Positions 17,817 to 27,121 of a stretch of DNA of 64,000 nt are shown here, piece by piece (the stretch's first letter is position 1; every line of letters begins with the position of its first letter). Source of the DNA: Pseudonocardia kujensis (GTDB taxonomy: Bacteria > Actinomycetota > Actinomycetes > Mycobacteriales > Pseudonocardiaceae). The position numbers and the translations under genes are program-made. The stretch covers positions 1 to 64,000 of the forward strand of contig NZ_JAJSOK010000007.1 of assembly GCF_021283305.1 (NCBI RefSeq), given 5' to 3'. The notes beneath the pieces are model-generated. The model had not been told where the DNA came from. It saw only the letters and a list, made by a program, of their open reading frames with translations, and searched no databases.

Positions 17817-18863
17817 ATGAAGGCGCTCGTCTACCACGGACCGGGGTCGAAGGCGTGGGAGGAGGTCCCCGACGCGGCGGTCCAGGAACCGACGGACGTC
17901 GTGGTCAGAGTGGACACCACCACGATCTGCGGCACGGACCTGCACATCCTCAAGGGCGACGTCCCCGCGGTGACGGACGGGCGGATCCTCGGCCACGAGG
18001 CCGTCGGCACCGTCACCGAAGTGGGCTCGGCGGTCACCGGGTTCCGCGAGGGCGACCGGGTGCTCGTCCCGGCGATAACCCGCTGCGGGCGCTGCACGTA
18101 CTGCCAGAACGGCATGCCGTCGCACTGTCAGACCGTCGGCGGCATCGGGTGGATCTTCGGGCACCTGATCGACGGCACCCAGGCCGAGTCGGTCCGGGTG
18201 CCCTACGCCGACACGTCGCTCTACGCCGTCCCCAACGAGGTCACGGACGAGCAGGCGATCTTCCTCGCCGACTCGTTGCCCACCGGGTACGAGGTCGGGG
18301 TGCTGGCCGGGCAGGTCCGGCCCGGGGACACGGTCGCCGTGGTGGGCGCCGGCGCGGTGGGGCTCGCCGCCATCCTGACCACCGGCCTCTGGGGCGCGTC
18401 CCGCGTCATCGCCGTGGACAGCAACAAGTTCCGGCTGAGCAAGGCCGTCGAGTTCGGCGCGACCGACACGGTCGAGGCGGGCCCGGACGTCGTCGACGCC
18501 GTGACGGCGATGACGGACGGCCTCGGGGTCGACGTCGCGATCGAGGCGGTCGGCTATCCGGAGACGCTGCGCACGACCGCCGCGCTGGTGCGCCCCGGCG
18601 GGCACATCGCCAACATCGGCGTGCACGGCGCGCCGGTCGAGCTGCCGCTCGAGCAGATGTGGATCCAGAACGTCACGTTGACCATGGGCCTGGTCGACAC
18701 CGTGTCCATCCCGACGCTGCTGAAGATGGTGGCGAGCGGCAAGATCCCCGCCGAGAAGATGGGCACCCACACCTTCGGCCTCGACGAGATCGACCGCGCC
18801 TACGAGGTGTTCGCCGACGCCGCCGCCAACGAGGCCCTCAAGGTGGTCGTCAAGCGGGCCTGA
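17817..18863 (+). CDS. Zinc-dependent alcohol dehydrogenase
   Basis: A 348-residue medium-chain dehydrogenase. Catalytic zinc ligands are visible at CGTD near residue 39 and GHE near residue 60, and the structural zinc lobe as CGRCTYCQNGMPSHC near residues 88-102. The NAD(P)-binding motif is VVGAGAVGLAAI. It ends the aconitase-X cluster, 67 bp after the small subunit, with its own GAGGGAGG site, and may oxidise an alcohol intermediate of the same pathway or be independent. A hairpin separates it from the convergent amidase gene. Confidence 0.9.
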   Translation: MKALVYHGPGSKAWEEVPDAAVQEPTDVVVRVDTTTICGTDLHILKGDVPAVTDGRILGHEAVGTVTEVGSAVTGFREGDRVLVPAITRCGRCTYCQNGMPSHCQTVGGIGWIFGHLIDGTQAESVRVPYADTSLYAVPNEVTDEQAIFLADSLPTGYEVGVLAGQVRPGDTVAVVGAGAVGLAAILTTGLWGASRVIAVDSNKFRLSKAVEFGATDTVEAGPDVVDAVTAMTDGLGVDVAIEAVGYPETLRTTAALVRPGGHIANIGVHGAPVELPLEQMWIQNVTLTMGLVDTVSIPTLLKMVASGKIPAEKMGTHTFGLDEIDRAYEVFADAAANEALKVVVKRA

Positions 18864-18870
18864 CCGCCGT

Positions 18871-18899
18871 GGGTGGCGACGGTCCCGCCGTCGCCACTC
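18871..18899. terminator. Bidirectional hairpin between convergent genes
   Basis: A perfect 10-bp stem, gtggcgacgg / ccgtcgccac, with a five-base loop lies between the dehydrogenase and amidase stops and overlaps the amidase stop codon. Its position suits termination in both directions. Confidence 0.65.
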
Positions 18900-20292
18900 A
18901 CAGGGTCGGCCAGGGGCGCGGCGCCGGGCGGATCTCCTCGTAGGCCATGGCGAGGGCCAGCACGCCCGCGTCGTCGAAGCGCCGGCCGACGATCTGCAGG
19001 CCGATCGGCAGCCCGCCCGCCGTGTGGCCGCAGTTGACCGAGAGCGCCGGCTGGCCGGACATGTTGAACGGCAGGCTCGTCGCGATGTGCTCGAAGGGCC
19101 GGGCCGGGTCGTCGAAGGCCGAGGCGTACTCGACCGGGAAGGGCGGGATCGGCGCGGTCGGGAGCAACAGGAAGTCCAGGTCGGCGAGGGCGCGGTGGGC
19201 GGCGACGGCCATCGCGTCCATCTGGCTGTAGCCGTGGAAGACCTCGGCGCCGGTCAGGTCCGCGCCGGCGGCGGCCCACTCGAGGATGGCGGGCAGGACC
19301 TTGGCCCGGCGCTCCTCGGGCAGCGCGGCGAGGTCGGACCAGGCGCGGGCGCGCCAGAAGCGGTCCATCCCGTCGAGCATGTCCCGCGTCAGGAACGGCG
19401 CCACGGGCTCGACGACCGCGCCGGCGGCCTCCAGCGTGCGCGCGGCCTCTTCGACGGCGCCGCGCACCGCGTGCTCGGTGGCCAGCCCGACACCGACGTC
19501 GGGGAGCAGGCCGAGCCGCAGCCCCCGCACCGCGCCCGGCGCCTCCGGCCAGGCGATGTCGGCGCCGGGCAGCGCGGTGTGGTCGCGCGGGTCCGGCACC
19601 GCGACGACCGACATGAGCAGGGACACGTCGCCGACGGTCCGGCACATCGGCCCGACGACCCGGCCCGCGTACGGCGGCACCACCGGCACCCGTCCGAAGG
19701 TCGGCTTCAGCCCCGCGATCCCGTTCCAGCCCGCCGGCTGGCGCACCGACCCGCCGATGTCCGTGCCCAGGTGGAGCGGCCCGTAGCCGGCCGCGGCGGC
19801 CGCGGCGGCGCCGGAGCTCGACCCGCCGGGCGTGCGGGTGGGGTCCCAGGGGTTGCGGGTGACCGGGTGGAAGCTCGACTGCGACGACCCGAGCATCCCC
19901 AGGTCGGGCATGGTCGTCTTGCCGAGGAGCACCGCCCCGGCCTCGCGGACCCGGGCCGCCGCCGGCGCGTCGCGCTCGGCGGGGACCAGCTCGGTCGCGG
20001 CCGTCCCGACCGGCGTGGGCACCCCGCGGGTGGCGATGTTGTCCTTGAGCGTGATCGGGACACCGTCGAGCGGACGCGCCTCGCCGGCCCGCCAGCGCGC
20101 GGCCGACTCCGCCGCGGCGGCCCGCGCCCCGTCGGGGTCCAGCGCGTAGGTGGCGTGCAGCCGGGGTTCGTCGGCCTCGATGCGGGCCAGGACGTCGTCG
20201 ACGACCTCGACGGGGGACAGGGCGCCGGCGCGGTAGCCCGCGAGCAGCTCGCGGGCGGTCAGGTCGGCGAGCCGGTCGGCGGTGCGGGTCAA
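18898..20292 (-). CDS. Amidase (amidase signature family)
   Basis: A 464-residue amidase-signature hydrolase. The Ser-cisSer-Lys triad is visible: Lys in PITLKDNIA, the glycine/serine-rich TPGGSSSGAAAAAAAG, and the nucleophile region GTDIGGSVRQPA. It would hydrolyse a carboxamide to the acid plus ammonia. I place the start at TTG 20292, which overlaps the symporter stop (TTGA) and has a strong GAGGAGG site 6 bases upstream; no ATG or GTG fits nearby. Coupling to the symporter suggests the transported compound is the amide or a related amine. Confidence 0.9.
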   Translation of the reverse strand: MTRTADRLADLTARELLAGYRAGALSPVEVVDDVLARIEADEPRLHATYALDPDGARAAAAESAARWRAGEARPLDGVPITLKDNIATRGVPTPVGTAATELVPAERDAPAAARVREAGAVLLGKTTMPDLGMLGSSQSSFHPVTRNPWDPTRTPGGSSSGAAAAAAAGYGPLHLGTDIGGSVRQPAGWNGIAGLKPTFGRVPVVPPYAGRVVGPMCRTVGDVSLLMSVVAVPDPRDHTALPGADIAWPEAPGAVRGLRLGLLPDVGVGLATEHAVRGAVEEAARTLEAAGAVVEPVAPFLTRDMLDGMDRFWRARAWSDLAALPEERRAKVLPAILEWAAAGADLTGAEVFHGYSQMDAMAVAAHRALADLDFLLLPTAPIPPFPVEYASAFDDPARPFEHIATSLPFNMSGQPALSVNCGHTAGGLPIGLQIVGRRFDDAGVLALAMAYEEIRPAPRPWPTL

Positions 20293-21758
20293 CGGTCCTC
20301 CTCGGGGCCGGAACGGGCGGGGACGAGCTCGGGCGCGGCCAGCCGGTCCGCGGGCGCCGCGCCGGGACGGGCGAGCGAGACCGCCGCCGTGACCAGGAGG
20401 TTGAGCACCAGTCCGATCGCGCCCGCGTTGATCCCGCCCCAGGGGTCGTTGCCCGTCGCCATCAACACCAGCACGACGAGCAGCCCCGCCACCAGCCCCG
20501 CGACGCCGCCGGCCAGCGACATCCGGCGCCAGACGAGCGCGATCACCACGAGCGGCAGCAGCTGCGCGAGCCCCTCGTAGGAGATCACCGAGAGCCGGAC
20601 GAGGGCGTTGGGGAACAGGTAGGTCATCCCGAGCGCGAGCCCGCCGGCCAGGAGCGTGACGAGCTGGGCCAGCTGCCGTTGCCGGCCGCGGGTGCGGGCG
20701 TGCAGGCCCAGCACGGACCGGCTCCACATCGTGCCGATGGCCAGCATGAACACCGCCAGCGGCACGATCGCCGACAGCGCGCCGGCCGCGCCGACGAGCC
20801 CGAACAGCCACTCCGGCATGGCCGTGCGGAGCATCTCGAACAGCGCGAGGTTCGAGTCCTTCAGGCCCGGAACCACGAACGTCGCGGCCAGCCCGAGGAT
20901 CACCGGGACGAACAGCAACACCTGGTAGAGCGGCAGGAGCAGCGCGTTGCGGCGCAGGATCTGCGGGCTCGCGGCGCCGAGGAAGCCCGCGACGGTCGTG
21001 GGGATCACGCTGTAGACCGCGCCGTTGAGCAGCGCGGTGGAGAGGAACCAGGCCAGCCCGTAGGTCGACGAGCCCGGGCCCGGCATCGTCAACCACGCGG
21101 CCCGCTCGGCGCCGATCTGCGCGAACATCGCGCCGTAGCCGCCGAAGAAGTGCAGCGGCACGAACACGAAGACCACCGCGAGCGTCACGACGACCGTGAC
21201 GTCCTTGAGCACCGACACCCACGCGCTCCCGCGCAGGCCACTGGCCAGCACGAACACCTCGGACACCACGAACGCGACGAGGTAGGACACGCCCAGCCCG
21301 ATCGCCCCGTAGCTCACGCTCGCCACCACCGTGCCCATCCCGGTGATCTGCAACTGCACGTACGGCAGCAGGAACACGGTCGCCGCGACGGTGAGCAGGA
21401 CGCCCAGCCAGGGCGCGCCGAAGCGGTGGGCGGCGATGTCGGTGACGTTGTGCAGCCCGTGCCGGTGCGCGTAGCTCCACAGCAGCGGACCGACGACGTA
21501 GCTCGCCGCCATCCCGATGCTCAGGTAGGCCACGACGTACAGCGCCGAGACCCCGTGCGTGTACGACCAGCCGGCAGCGCCGAGGTAGCTAAAGGTCGTG
21601 TAGGTCTCGCCGGCCATCAGCACGAGCGTCATCAGCAGCCCGAGGCTGCGCCCGCCCACGGACCATGCCGCGAGGTCGACCTTGTCCTGCCCGCGGCCGG
21701 CGCGGACCCCGAGCACGCACGCGGCGACCAGGAAGACGGCGACGATCGCGATGCTCAT
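20289..21758 (-). CDS. Sodium:solute symporter family protein
   Basis: A 489-residue integral membrane protein with about 13 hydrophobic segments, fitting the SSS family (Na+-coupled uptake of small organic solutes). The segment MAGETYTTFSYLGAAGWSYTHG near residue 50 resembles the Na+/substrate region of pantothenate/proline-type symporters. The N-terminus overlaps the small DUF3311 gene (ATGA), a pairing that is common for this SSS branch. It lies in the same block as an amidase and next to sarcosine oxidase genes, so an N-methylated amino acid, ureide or amide is a reasonable substrate guess. Confidence 0.9.
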   Translation of the reverse strand: MSIAIVAVFLVAACVLGVRAGRGQDKVDLAAWSVGGRSLGLLMTLVLMAGETYTTFSYLGAAGWSYTHGVSALYVVAYLSIGMAASYVVGPLLWSYAHRHGLHNVTDIAAHRFGAPWLGVLLTVAATVFLLPYVQLQITGMGTVVASVSYGAIGLGVSYLVAFVVSEVFVLASGLRGSAWVSVLKDVTVVVTLAVVFVFVPLHFFGGYGAMFAQIGAERAAWLTMPGPGSSTYGLAWFLSTALLNGAVYSVIPTTVAGFLGAASPQILRRNALLLPLYQVLLFVPVILGLAATFVVPGLKDSNLALFEMLRTAMPEWLFGLVGAAGALSAIVPLAVFMLAIGTMWSRSVLGLHARTRGRQRQLAQLVTLLAGGLALGMTYLFPNALVRLSVISYEGLAQLLPLVVIALVWRRMSLAGGVAGLVAGLLVVLVLMATGNDPWGGINAGAIGLVLNLLVTAAVSLARPGAAPADRLAAPELVPARSGPEEDR

Positions 21759-22051
21759 CGCCGGTCCACCTCCTGTGCCGCCGCCGTCGGTGCCGCCTCC
21801 GGTGCCGCCTTCGCGGTCCGCCGCCCCGGCGCCGTCCGGCGCGCCGCCTGCCAGACGGGATCACGGCGGGCCGCGAGCCACACGCAGACCGGGGAGAGCA
21901 GTGTGGCGAGCAGCAGCCAGAACACCAGGAACGGCATCCCGAGGACCCACGGGTCGACCCGGTTCGCGGGCACGACCGCCACGCAGAACAGGACGGGCGG
22001 GCCGAGGAGCCACCACAGGGAGCGCCGTGAGGATCGGGACGGCCCACTCAT
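21755..22051 (-). CDS. DUF3311 small membrane protein
   Basis: A 98-residue protein with two hydrophobic helices (LWWLLGPPVLFCVAVVP and GMPFLVFWLLLATLLSPVC), the form of DUF3311 proteins that accompany SSS symporters. It probably assists or stabilises the transporter in the membrane. The ATG at 22051 is chosen over an in-frame ATG further upstream. Its stop overlaps the symporter start. Between it and the serine dehydratase gene (22052-22168) lies a low-complexity tccggcggg repeat. Confidence 0.8.
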   Translation of the reverse strand: MSGPSRSSRRSLWWLLGPPVLFCVAVVPANRVDPWVLGMPFLVFWLLLATLLSPVCVWLAARRDPVWQAARRTAPGRRTAKAAPEAAPTAAAQEVDRR

Positions 22052-22168
22052 GGGAGCACCGTCCGTCGTGCACCGCACTCGCGCAACCGCTGGGTCCGCC
22101 CGGTCCGTCGGCTCCGACAGCTCCGTCGGGTCCGGGGGCCCGCCAGGTCCGGCGGGTCCGGCGGGTCC

Positions 22169-23536
22169 TCAGCACTCGACGACGGTCAGGGCCAGCCCGC
22201 CGCGGCTCGTCTCCTTGTACTTGGTCTTCATGTCCGCACCGGTGATCCGCATCGTCCGGATCGCCTTGTCCAGGCTGACGTGGTGGTGCCCGTCGCCGCG
22301 CACGGCCATCCGGGCCGCGGTGATCGCCTTCGTCGAGGCGACGGCGTTGCGCTCGATGCACGGGATCTGCACGAGCCCGCCGATCGGGTCGCAGGTCAGC
22401 CCGAGGTTGTGCTCGATGCCGATCTCGGCGGCGTTCTCCACCTGCTCCGGGGTGCCGCCCATGACCTCGGCGAGGCCCGCGGCGGCCATCGAGCAGGCCG
22501 AACCGACCTCGCCCTGGCAGCCGACCTCGGCCCCGGAGATCGAGGCGTTCTCCTTGAACAGCGAGCCGACGGCGGCGGCGGTGAGCAGGAACCGGACCAC
22601 GCCGTCGTCGGAGGCGGCGCGGCAGAACCGGCGGTAGTAGTGCAGGACGGCGGGGACGATCCCGGCCGCGCCGTTGGTCGGGGCGGTGACGATCCGCCCG
22701 CCCGCGGCGTTCTCCTCGTTCACCGCCAGGGCGTAGAGGGTGACCCACTCCCCGGACTCGGCGGTGGGCTCGGCCTCGAGGGCCTCCCGCATGGCGGCCG
22801 CACGGCGGCGGACCTGCAGTCCGCCCGGGAGCACCCCGCCGGTCGTCGAGCCGCGCTCCACGCACTCCTGCATGACCGTCCACAGCGCCAGCAGGCCGCG
22901 GCGGACCTCGGCCTCGGGCTCGAGGTCCGGGTGGAGCCGTCGCATCCGCGCGCACTCGTTGGCCAGCACGAGCCCGCTGACCGCCAGCCCGGTCTCGCGG
23001 CAGCGGGCGAGCAGCTCGGCGCCGGTCGCGAAGGGGTACGGGACCTCGGGCTCGCGCGGGAGCAGCGCCTGCTGCGCCTCGTCGAGCACGAAGCCGCCGC
23101 CGACGGAGAAGTACTCCGCGCTGAGCAGCGCGGTGCCGGCGCCGCCGTGCGCGGTGAACCGCATCCCGTTGGGGTGGAAGGGCAGCGTCCGCCGCCGGTG
23201 CAGCACGACGTCCTCGGGCCGGAACGCGATCTCGTGCCGGCCGAGCAGCCGCAGCCGCCCGGTCGCCCACACGTCGTCGACGGTGGGGCTGCGCGGGTCG
23301 ACGGTCTCGGGTGCCTCGCCGGCCAGCCCGCGCACCACCGCGCCGACGCTGCCGTGACCCTTCCCGGTGGCGCCGAGCGAACCGAACAGCTCCGCCTTCA
23401 CGTGCGCGACGCGGGGGAGCAGCCCCTCGCGCCCGAGCCGCTCGGCGAACCGCAGCGCCGCCCGCATCGGTCCGACCGTGTGCGAGCTCGACGGACCGAT
23501 ACCGACGCTGAACAGGTCGAACGCGGAGACCGTCAT
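22169..23536 (-). CDS. sdaA: L-serine ammonia-lyase (L-serine dehydratase)
   Basis: A 455-residue single-chain L-serine dehydratase, converting serine to pyruvate and ammonia with a [4Fe-4S] cluster. The start [20 protein letters not shown] is the family hallmark. Cluster-region cysteines appear in [16 protein letters not shown] and [18 protein letters not shown] near residue 345. It is the last gene of the sarcosine oxidase operon. There it can drain serine formed from glycine plus methylene-tetrahydrofolate. ATG 23536 is preferred; a GTG four codons earlier is possible. A small CCCGCC/GGCGGG hairpin lies just after the stop. Confidence 0.93.
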   Translation of the reverse strand: MTVSAFDLFSVGIGPSSSHTVGPMRAALRFAERLGREGLLPRVAHVKAELFGSLGATGKGHGSVGAVVRGLAGEAPETVDPRSPTVDDVWATGRLRLLGRHEIAFRPEDVVLHRRRTLPFHPNGMRFTAHGGAGTALLSAEYFSVGGGFVLDEAQQALLPREPEVPYPFATGAELLARCRETGLAVSGLVLANECARMRRLHPDLEPEAEVRRGLLALWTVMQECVERGSTTGGVLPGGLQVRRRAAAMREALEAEPTAESGEWVTLYALAVNEENAAGGRIVTAPTNGAAGIVPAVLHYYRRFCRAASDDGVVRFLLTAAAVGSLFKENASISGAEVGCQGEVGSACSMAAAGLAEVMGGTPEQVENAAEIGIEHNLGLTCDPIGGLVQIPCIERNAVASTKAITAARMAVRGDGHHHVSLDKAIRTMRITGADMKTKYKETSRGGLALTVVEC

Positions 23537-23555
23537 GGGTGGAGTCACCGTCCCG

Positions 23556-24143
23556 TCAGCGGAATTCGCGCGCGGCGTCGAGCAGCCACTCGGCGAGGTA
23601 GGCCGCGAAGGAGGAACGCACCAGGACCCGGTAGTCCGACGGCCCGAGGCCGAGCAGCACGACCCCGGCCTGGCCCAGCAGCGTCACCGCCGCCGACCCT
23701 GCCCCGAAGGACCGCGGGTGCAGGTCGATCGCGCAGCCGGTCTCCAGCACGTCGCGGGCGTGGGCGCCGCGGAGCCGGACCGTGGTGCGCTGGGCGGAGA
23801 CGTCGGCCACGGCGACCCGTGCCCCGGGCAGCGCGGCGGCCCCGGCGGCGCGCGCGGCCGCCTCCAGCTCGGGCGGCGCGAGGAACGGGCTGGTCAGCAG
23901 CCATTCGTCGGGCCCGAGCCGGATCGCGGTGACGCGCTCGCCGCCGGTCCACGCGTTCGGGCCGGGCAGCGGTGCGCCGACCAGGCCCTCGAGCGCGGCC
24001 GGGTCCGCGGTGCGGACGTCGACCATCGCGTGGAAGGGCTCGGCCAGCAGCGCGACCGAGTCGGGCAGCTCCGCGAACCGGCCGGCCCAGCCGTCGAGTG
24101 CGCCGGTCGGGCGCAGGGTCTCAGTGGACACCGGGCTCTCCAT
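23556..24143 (-). CDS. soxG: Sarcosine oxidase, gamma subunit
   Basis: A 195-residue SoxG, the small structural subunit of heterotetrameric sarcosine oxidase. Features include [25 protein letters not shown] and the C-terminal [21 protein letters not shown]. The ATG at 24143 overlaps the end of soxA by 23 bp and has a GAGGGG site; a GTG at 24131 is the alternative. Its place after soxA is the standard order (B-D-A-G). Confidence 0.9.
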   Translation of the reverse strand: MESPVSTETLRPTGALDGWAGRFAELPDSVALLAEPFHAMVDVRTADPAALEGLVGAPLPGPNAWTGGERVTAIRLGPDEWLLTSPFLAPPELEAAARAAGAAALPGARVAVADVSAQRTTVRLRGAHARDVLETGCAIDLHPRSFGAGSAAVTLLGQAGVVLLGLGPSDYRVLVRSSFAAYLAEWLLDAAREFR

Positions 24144-26859
24144 CCCGTCGGGTCCCCTCGGGGTCGAACACCACGGAGCCGGTCACCTCGACGGGCACCA
24201 GCGCCTCGCCGACCGGCACGGTCAGGCGCTCGCCGATCCGCGCGTGGCCGCCCTTGACCAGGGCGAGCGCGAAGGTGCGGCCGAGCGCGGCACTGCGGTA
24301 GCTCGACGTCACGTGGCCGAGCATCGGCACCGGGGGCGGCGGCAGCGCGTCGGTCAGCTCGACGATCTGCGAGCCCTCCGGCAGTCTGAGGTCGGGATCG
24401 ACCGGCAGCAGACCCACGAGCTGCTTGCGCAGCGGGTCGAGGTTCGCCGGGCGGGCGAAGGAGCGCCGGCCCACGAAGTCCGGCTTCTTCTTCGACACCA
24501 CCCAGTCCATGCCCAGGTCCTGGGGCGTGACGGTGCCGTCGGTGTCCTGGCCGATGATCGGGTAGCCCTTCTCGGCGCGCAGCACGTGCATGGTCTCGGT
24601 GCCGTACGGGGTGATGGCGTAGGGCGCACCGAGGTCCAGCAGGCGCTGCCAGACGGCCGCCGCGTGCCAGCCGTCGACGCTCACCTCCCAGGCCAGCTCG
24701 CCCGAGAAGCTGATGCGCGCCAACCGGACCGGGACGCCGTCGACCTCGGTGTCCAGCCAGCTCATGAACGGGAAGGCCGCGTTCGACACGTCGACGTGCG
24801 GGGCGAACGCGCCGATGACGTCCCGGGACCGCGGGCCGACGACCGGGAAGGTCGCCCACTGCTCGGTCACCGAGGTCAGCGAGACCCGCAGCTCCGGCCA
24901 CTCCGTCTGCAGCCACTCCTCGAGGTGGTCGAGGATCGGTGCGGCGCCGCCGGTGGTGGTGTAGACGAGGAAGCGGTCCTCGTCGAGGCGCAGGACCGTG
25001 CCGTCGTCGATCACCATGCCGTCCACGCCGCACATCACCCCGTACCGGACCCGGCCGGGCTTCAGCGAGGACATGAGGTTCGTGTAGATCCGGTCGAGGA
25101 GGACGCCGGCGTCGGGCCCCTGGACGTCGATCTTGCCCAGGGTGGAGCCGTCGAGGATGCCGACGCCGGTGCGGGCCGCCGCGCACTCCCGCAGCACCGC
25201 GGCCTCCATGTCCTCGCCCGGCCGCGGGTAGTACCGGGCGCGCTTCCACTGCCCGACGTCCTCGAACACCGCGCCCGCCTCGACGTGCCAGGCGTGCAGC
25301 GCGGTCGTGCGTTCGGGGTCGTAGAGGCGGCCGCGCTCGCGCCCGGCCAGGGCCGCGAACGCGACCGGGGTGTACGGCGGGCGGAAGGTGGTCGTGCCCA
25401 GCGACTCCACCGGCACGCCGAGCAGCTCGGCGGTGATCCCCGAGGCGATCACCCCTGAGGTCCTGCCCTGGTCGTGCGCGGTGCCGATCGTCGTGTAGCG
25501 CTTGACGTGCTCGACGCTGCGCATGCCCGCGCCCACGGCCCGGGCGATGTCGGCGACCGTCGAGTCGCGCTGCAGGTCGACGAACTGCCGCGCCGGGTCG
25601 CCCTCGGTGCGCCAGACGACCCGGGTGGTGCGGGCGACCGGCTCGGGCGTCTCACCCCTGCCCTCCGCCAGGCAGCCGGCGAGGTCGAACGTCCCGTTCG
25701 CCGCCCCGACGACGGTGACGCCGTCGAGCGGCTCGCCGGGCCGGAAGGCACCGAGCTCGGCGTCGTACCGCAGCGCGCCGCGAACGTGCGAGAACAGGTG
25801 CGCGGTGGGGTTCCAGCCGCCGGAGAGGAGCAGGGTGTCGCAGGGGAGGACGGTGCCGTCGTCGAGGGTGACGGCGGTGACCGCGCCGTCCTCGGCGTCG
25901 CTCCTCGTCCCCACAACCTGTGCCTGGCGGGTCGCGCTCCCGCCCGCCCCGGGGCGTGGATCGACGACCGTGACCCGCGCACCGGCGGCCTCGAGGTCGG
26001 CGGCGGCACCGTGCGCGGCGTCGTCGGTCGTGAAGACGACGATCTCCCGGCCGACCCGCACGCCGTACCGGTGCAGCAGGTCGCGGGCCGACGCGGCCAG
26101 CATGATCCCGGGGCGGTCGTTGTCCTCGACCACGACCGGCCGCTCGTGCGCTCCGGTCGCGACGACCACGTGTCCGGCCCGGATCCGCCAGACCCGCTGC
26201 CGGGAGACGTTCCTCGGCGGCTCGGCGAGGTGGTCGGTGCGGCGCTCCAGGGCGAGGACGAACCCGTCGTCGTAGTGCCCGAAGGCGGTGGTGCGGGGCA
26301 GGATCCGGACGTCCGGGTCGGCCCGCAGCTCGGCGATCGTGTCGGCCACGAAGTCGAGGGCGTCCCGGCCGCAGATCCGCTCGGTGCCGAGCAGCGCGCC
26401 ACCCGCGGCGGGACGGTCGTCGACGAGCACCACGCGGTCACCGCGGCGCGCAGCGGTGCGGGCGGCGAGCAGGCCCGCGGGCCCTGCGCCGACCACCAGG
26501 GTCTCGCAGTGCGTGTGCCGGCGGTCGTAGCGCGCGGTGTCCGGGACCTCCGCGAGCCGGCCGCGGCCACCGAGGCCGCGGGCCACCAGCCCGTCGACCA
26601 GGTCGACCGTGGTGGCGAGCAGCATGGGCTCGGGGAAGGGCTCCTCGATCTGGACGAGCCCGGTCGGGTCCTCGCCCCACGCGGCCGTGATCCCGCGCGG
26701 CCGGTCGAGCTTCACACTGGTGCCGATGCGCCGCACGCCGTTCGCGAGCAGGGCGCTGGCGAGGGTGTCGCCGGGGTGGCCGGTGTACTGCGCGCCGTCG
26801 AAGGTGAAGGTCAGGGTGCGGGTGCGGTCGATGCGGCCGTACCCGTCGACGCGGCTCAT
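24121..26859 (-). CDS. soxA: Sarcosine oxidase, alpha subunit
   Basis: A 912-residue SoxA. An N-terminal 2Fe-2S-like fold carries a second dinucleotide site: TLTFTFDGAQYTGHPGDTLASALLANG, then the FAD/NAD Rossmann motif LVVGAGPAGLLAART near residue 120. The C-terminal aminomethyltransferase-like half (GILDGSTLGKIDVQGPDA onward) binds tetrahydrofolate and captures the methyl group as methylene-THF. The length is normal for the family. With SoxB, SoxD and SoxG it oxidises sarcosine to glycine, producing H2O2. The start overlaps the soxD stop (ATGA). Confidence 0.95.
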   Translation of the reverse strand: MSRVDGYGRIDRTRTLTFTFDGAQYTGHPGDTLASALLANGVRRIGTSVKLDRPRGITAAWGEDPTGLVQIEEPFPEPMLLATTVDLVDGLVARGLGGRGRLAEVPDTARYDRRHTHCETLVVGAGPAGLLAARTAARRGDRVVLVDDRPAAGGALLGTERICGRDALDFVADTIAELRADPDVRILPRTTAFGHYDDGFVLALERRTDHLAEPPRNVSRQRVWRIRAGHVVVATGAHERPVVVEDNDRPGIMLAASARDLLHRYGVRVGREIVVFTTDDAAHGAAADLEAAGARVTVVDPRPGAGGSATRQAQVVGTRSDAEDGAVTAVTLDDGTVLPCDTLLLSGGWNPTAHLFSHVRGALRYDAELGAFRPGEPLDGVTVVGAANGTFDLAGCLAEGRGETPEPVARTTRVVWRTEGDPARQFVDLQRDSTVADIARAVGAGMRSVEHVKRYTTIGTAHDQGRTSGVIASGITAELLGVPVESLGTTTFRPPYTPVAFAALAGRERGRLYDPERTTALHAWHVEAGAVFEDVGQWKRARYYPRPGEDMEAAVLRECAAARTGVGILDGSTLGKIDVQGPDAGVLLDRIYTNLMSSLKPGRVRYGVMCGVDGMVIDDGTVLRLDEDRFLVYTTTGGAAPILDHLEEWLQTEWPELRVSLTSVTEQWATFPVVGPRSRDVIGAFAPHVDVSNAAFPFMSWLDTEVDGVPVRLARISFSGELAWEVSVDGWHAAAVWQRLLDLGAPYAITPYGTETMHVLRAEKGYPIIGQDTDGTVTPQDLGMDWVVSKKKPDFVGRRSFARPANLDPLRKQLVGLLPVDPDLRLPEGSQIVELTDALPPPPVPMLGHVTSSYRSAALGRTFALALVKGGHARIGERLTVPVGEALVPVEVTGSVVFDPEGTRRDGEPGVH

Positions 26860-27098
26860 CGCTCGAACCGGTAGGTCGCGGTGTCGCGGACGGCGGTGAA
26901 CCAGCGCCGGCAGCCGGCGGCATGGCTCCACCGCTCCTCGAACCGGCCCTTGGGGTTGTCGCGGACGAACACGTAGCGGGCCCAGTCCTCGTCGGAAAGC
27001 GCGGCGGGGTCGGCGGGGTAGGCCACGCCGGCCTGGCCGCCGTAGTGGAACTCGACCTCCTCGCGGGGGCCGCACCACGGGCATCGGATCAGCTGCAT
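26856..27098 (-). CDS. soxD: Sarcosine oxidase, delta subunit
   Basis: An 80-residue SoxD. It opens with MQLIRCPWCGPREEVEF, a CxxC zinc-binding motif, and has the conserved WARYVFVRDNPKG and ERWSHAAGCRRWF segments that supply the remaining ligands. AGGAGA lies 8 bases before the ATG. The gene is short but complete and sits between soxB and soxA as in other tetrameric sarcosine oxidase operons. Confidence 0.94.
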   Translation of the reverse strand: MQLIRCPWCGPREEVEFHYGGQAGVAYPADPAALSDEDWARYVFVRDNPKGRFEERWSHAAGCRRWFTAVRDTATYRFER

Positions 27099-27121
27099 CG
27101 GGGTCTCCTGAGGGTGCCCGG

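Noticed and set aside
22052..22168. Repeated tccggcggg units as a regulatory element
   Set aside because: Too short and too biased in composition to separate from background; mentioned only as context of the sdaA and DUF3311 genes.
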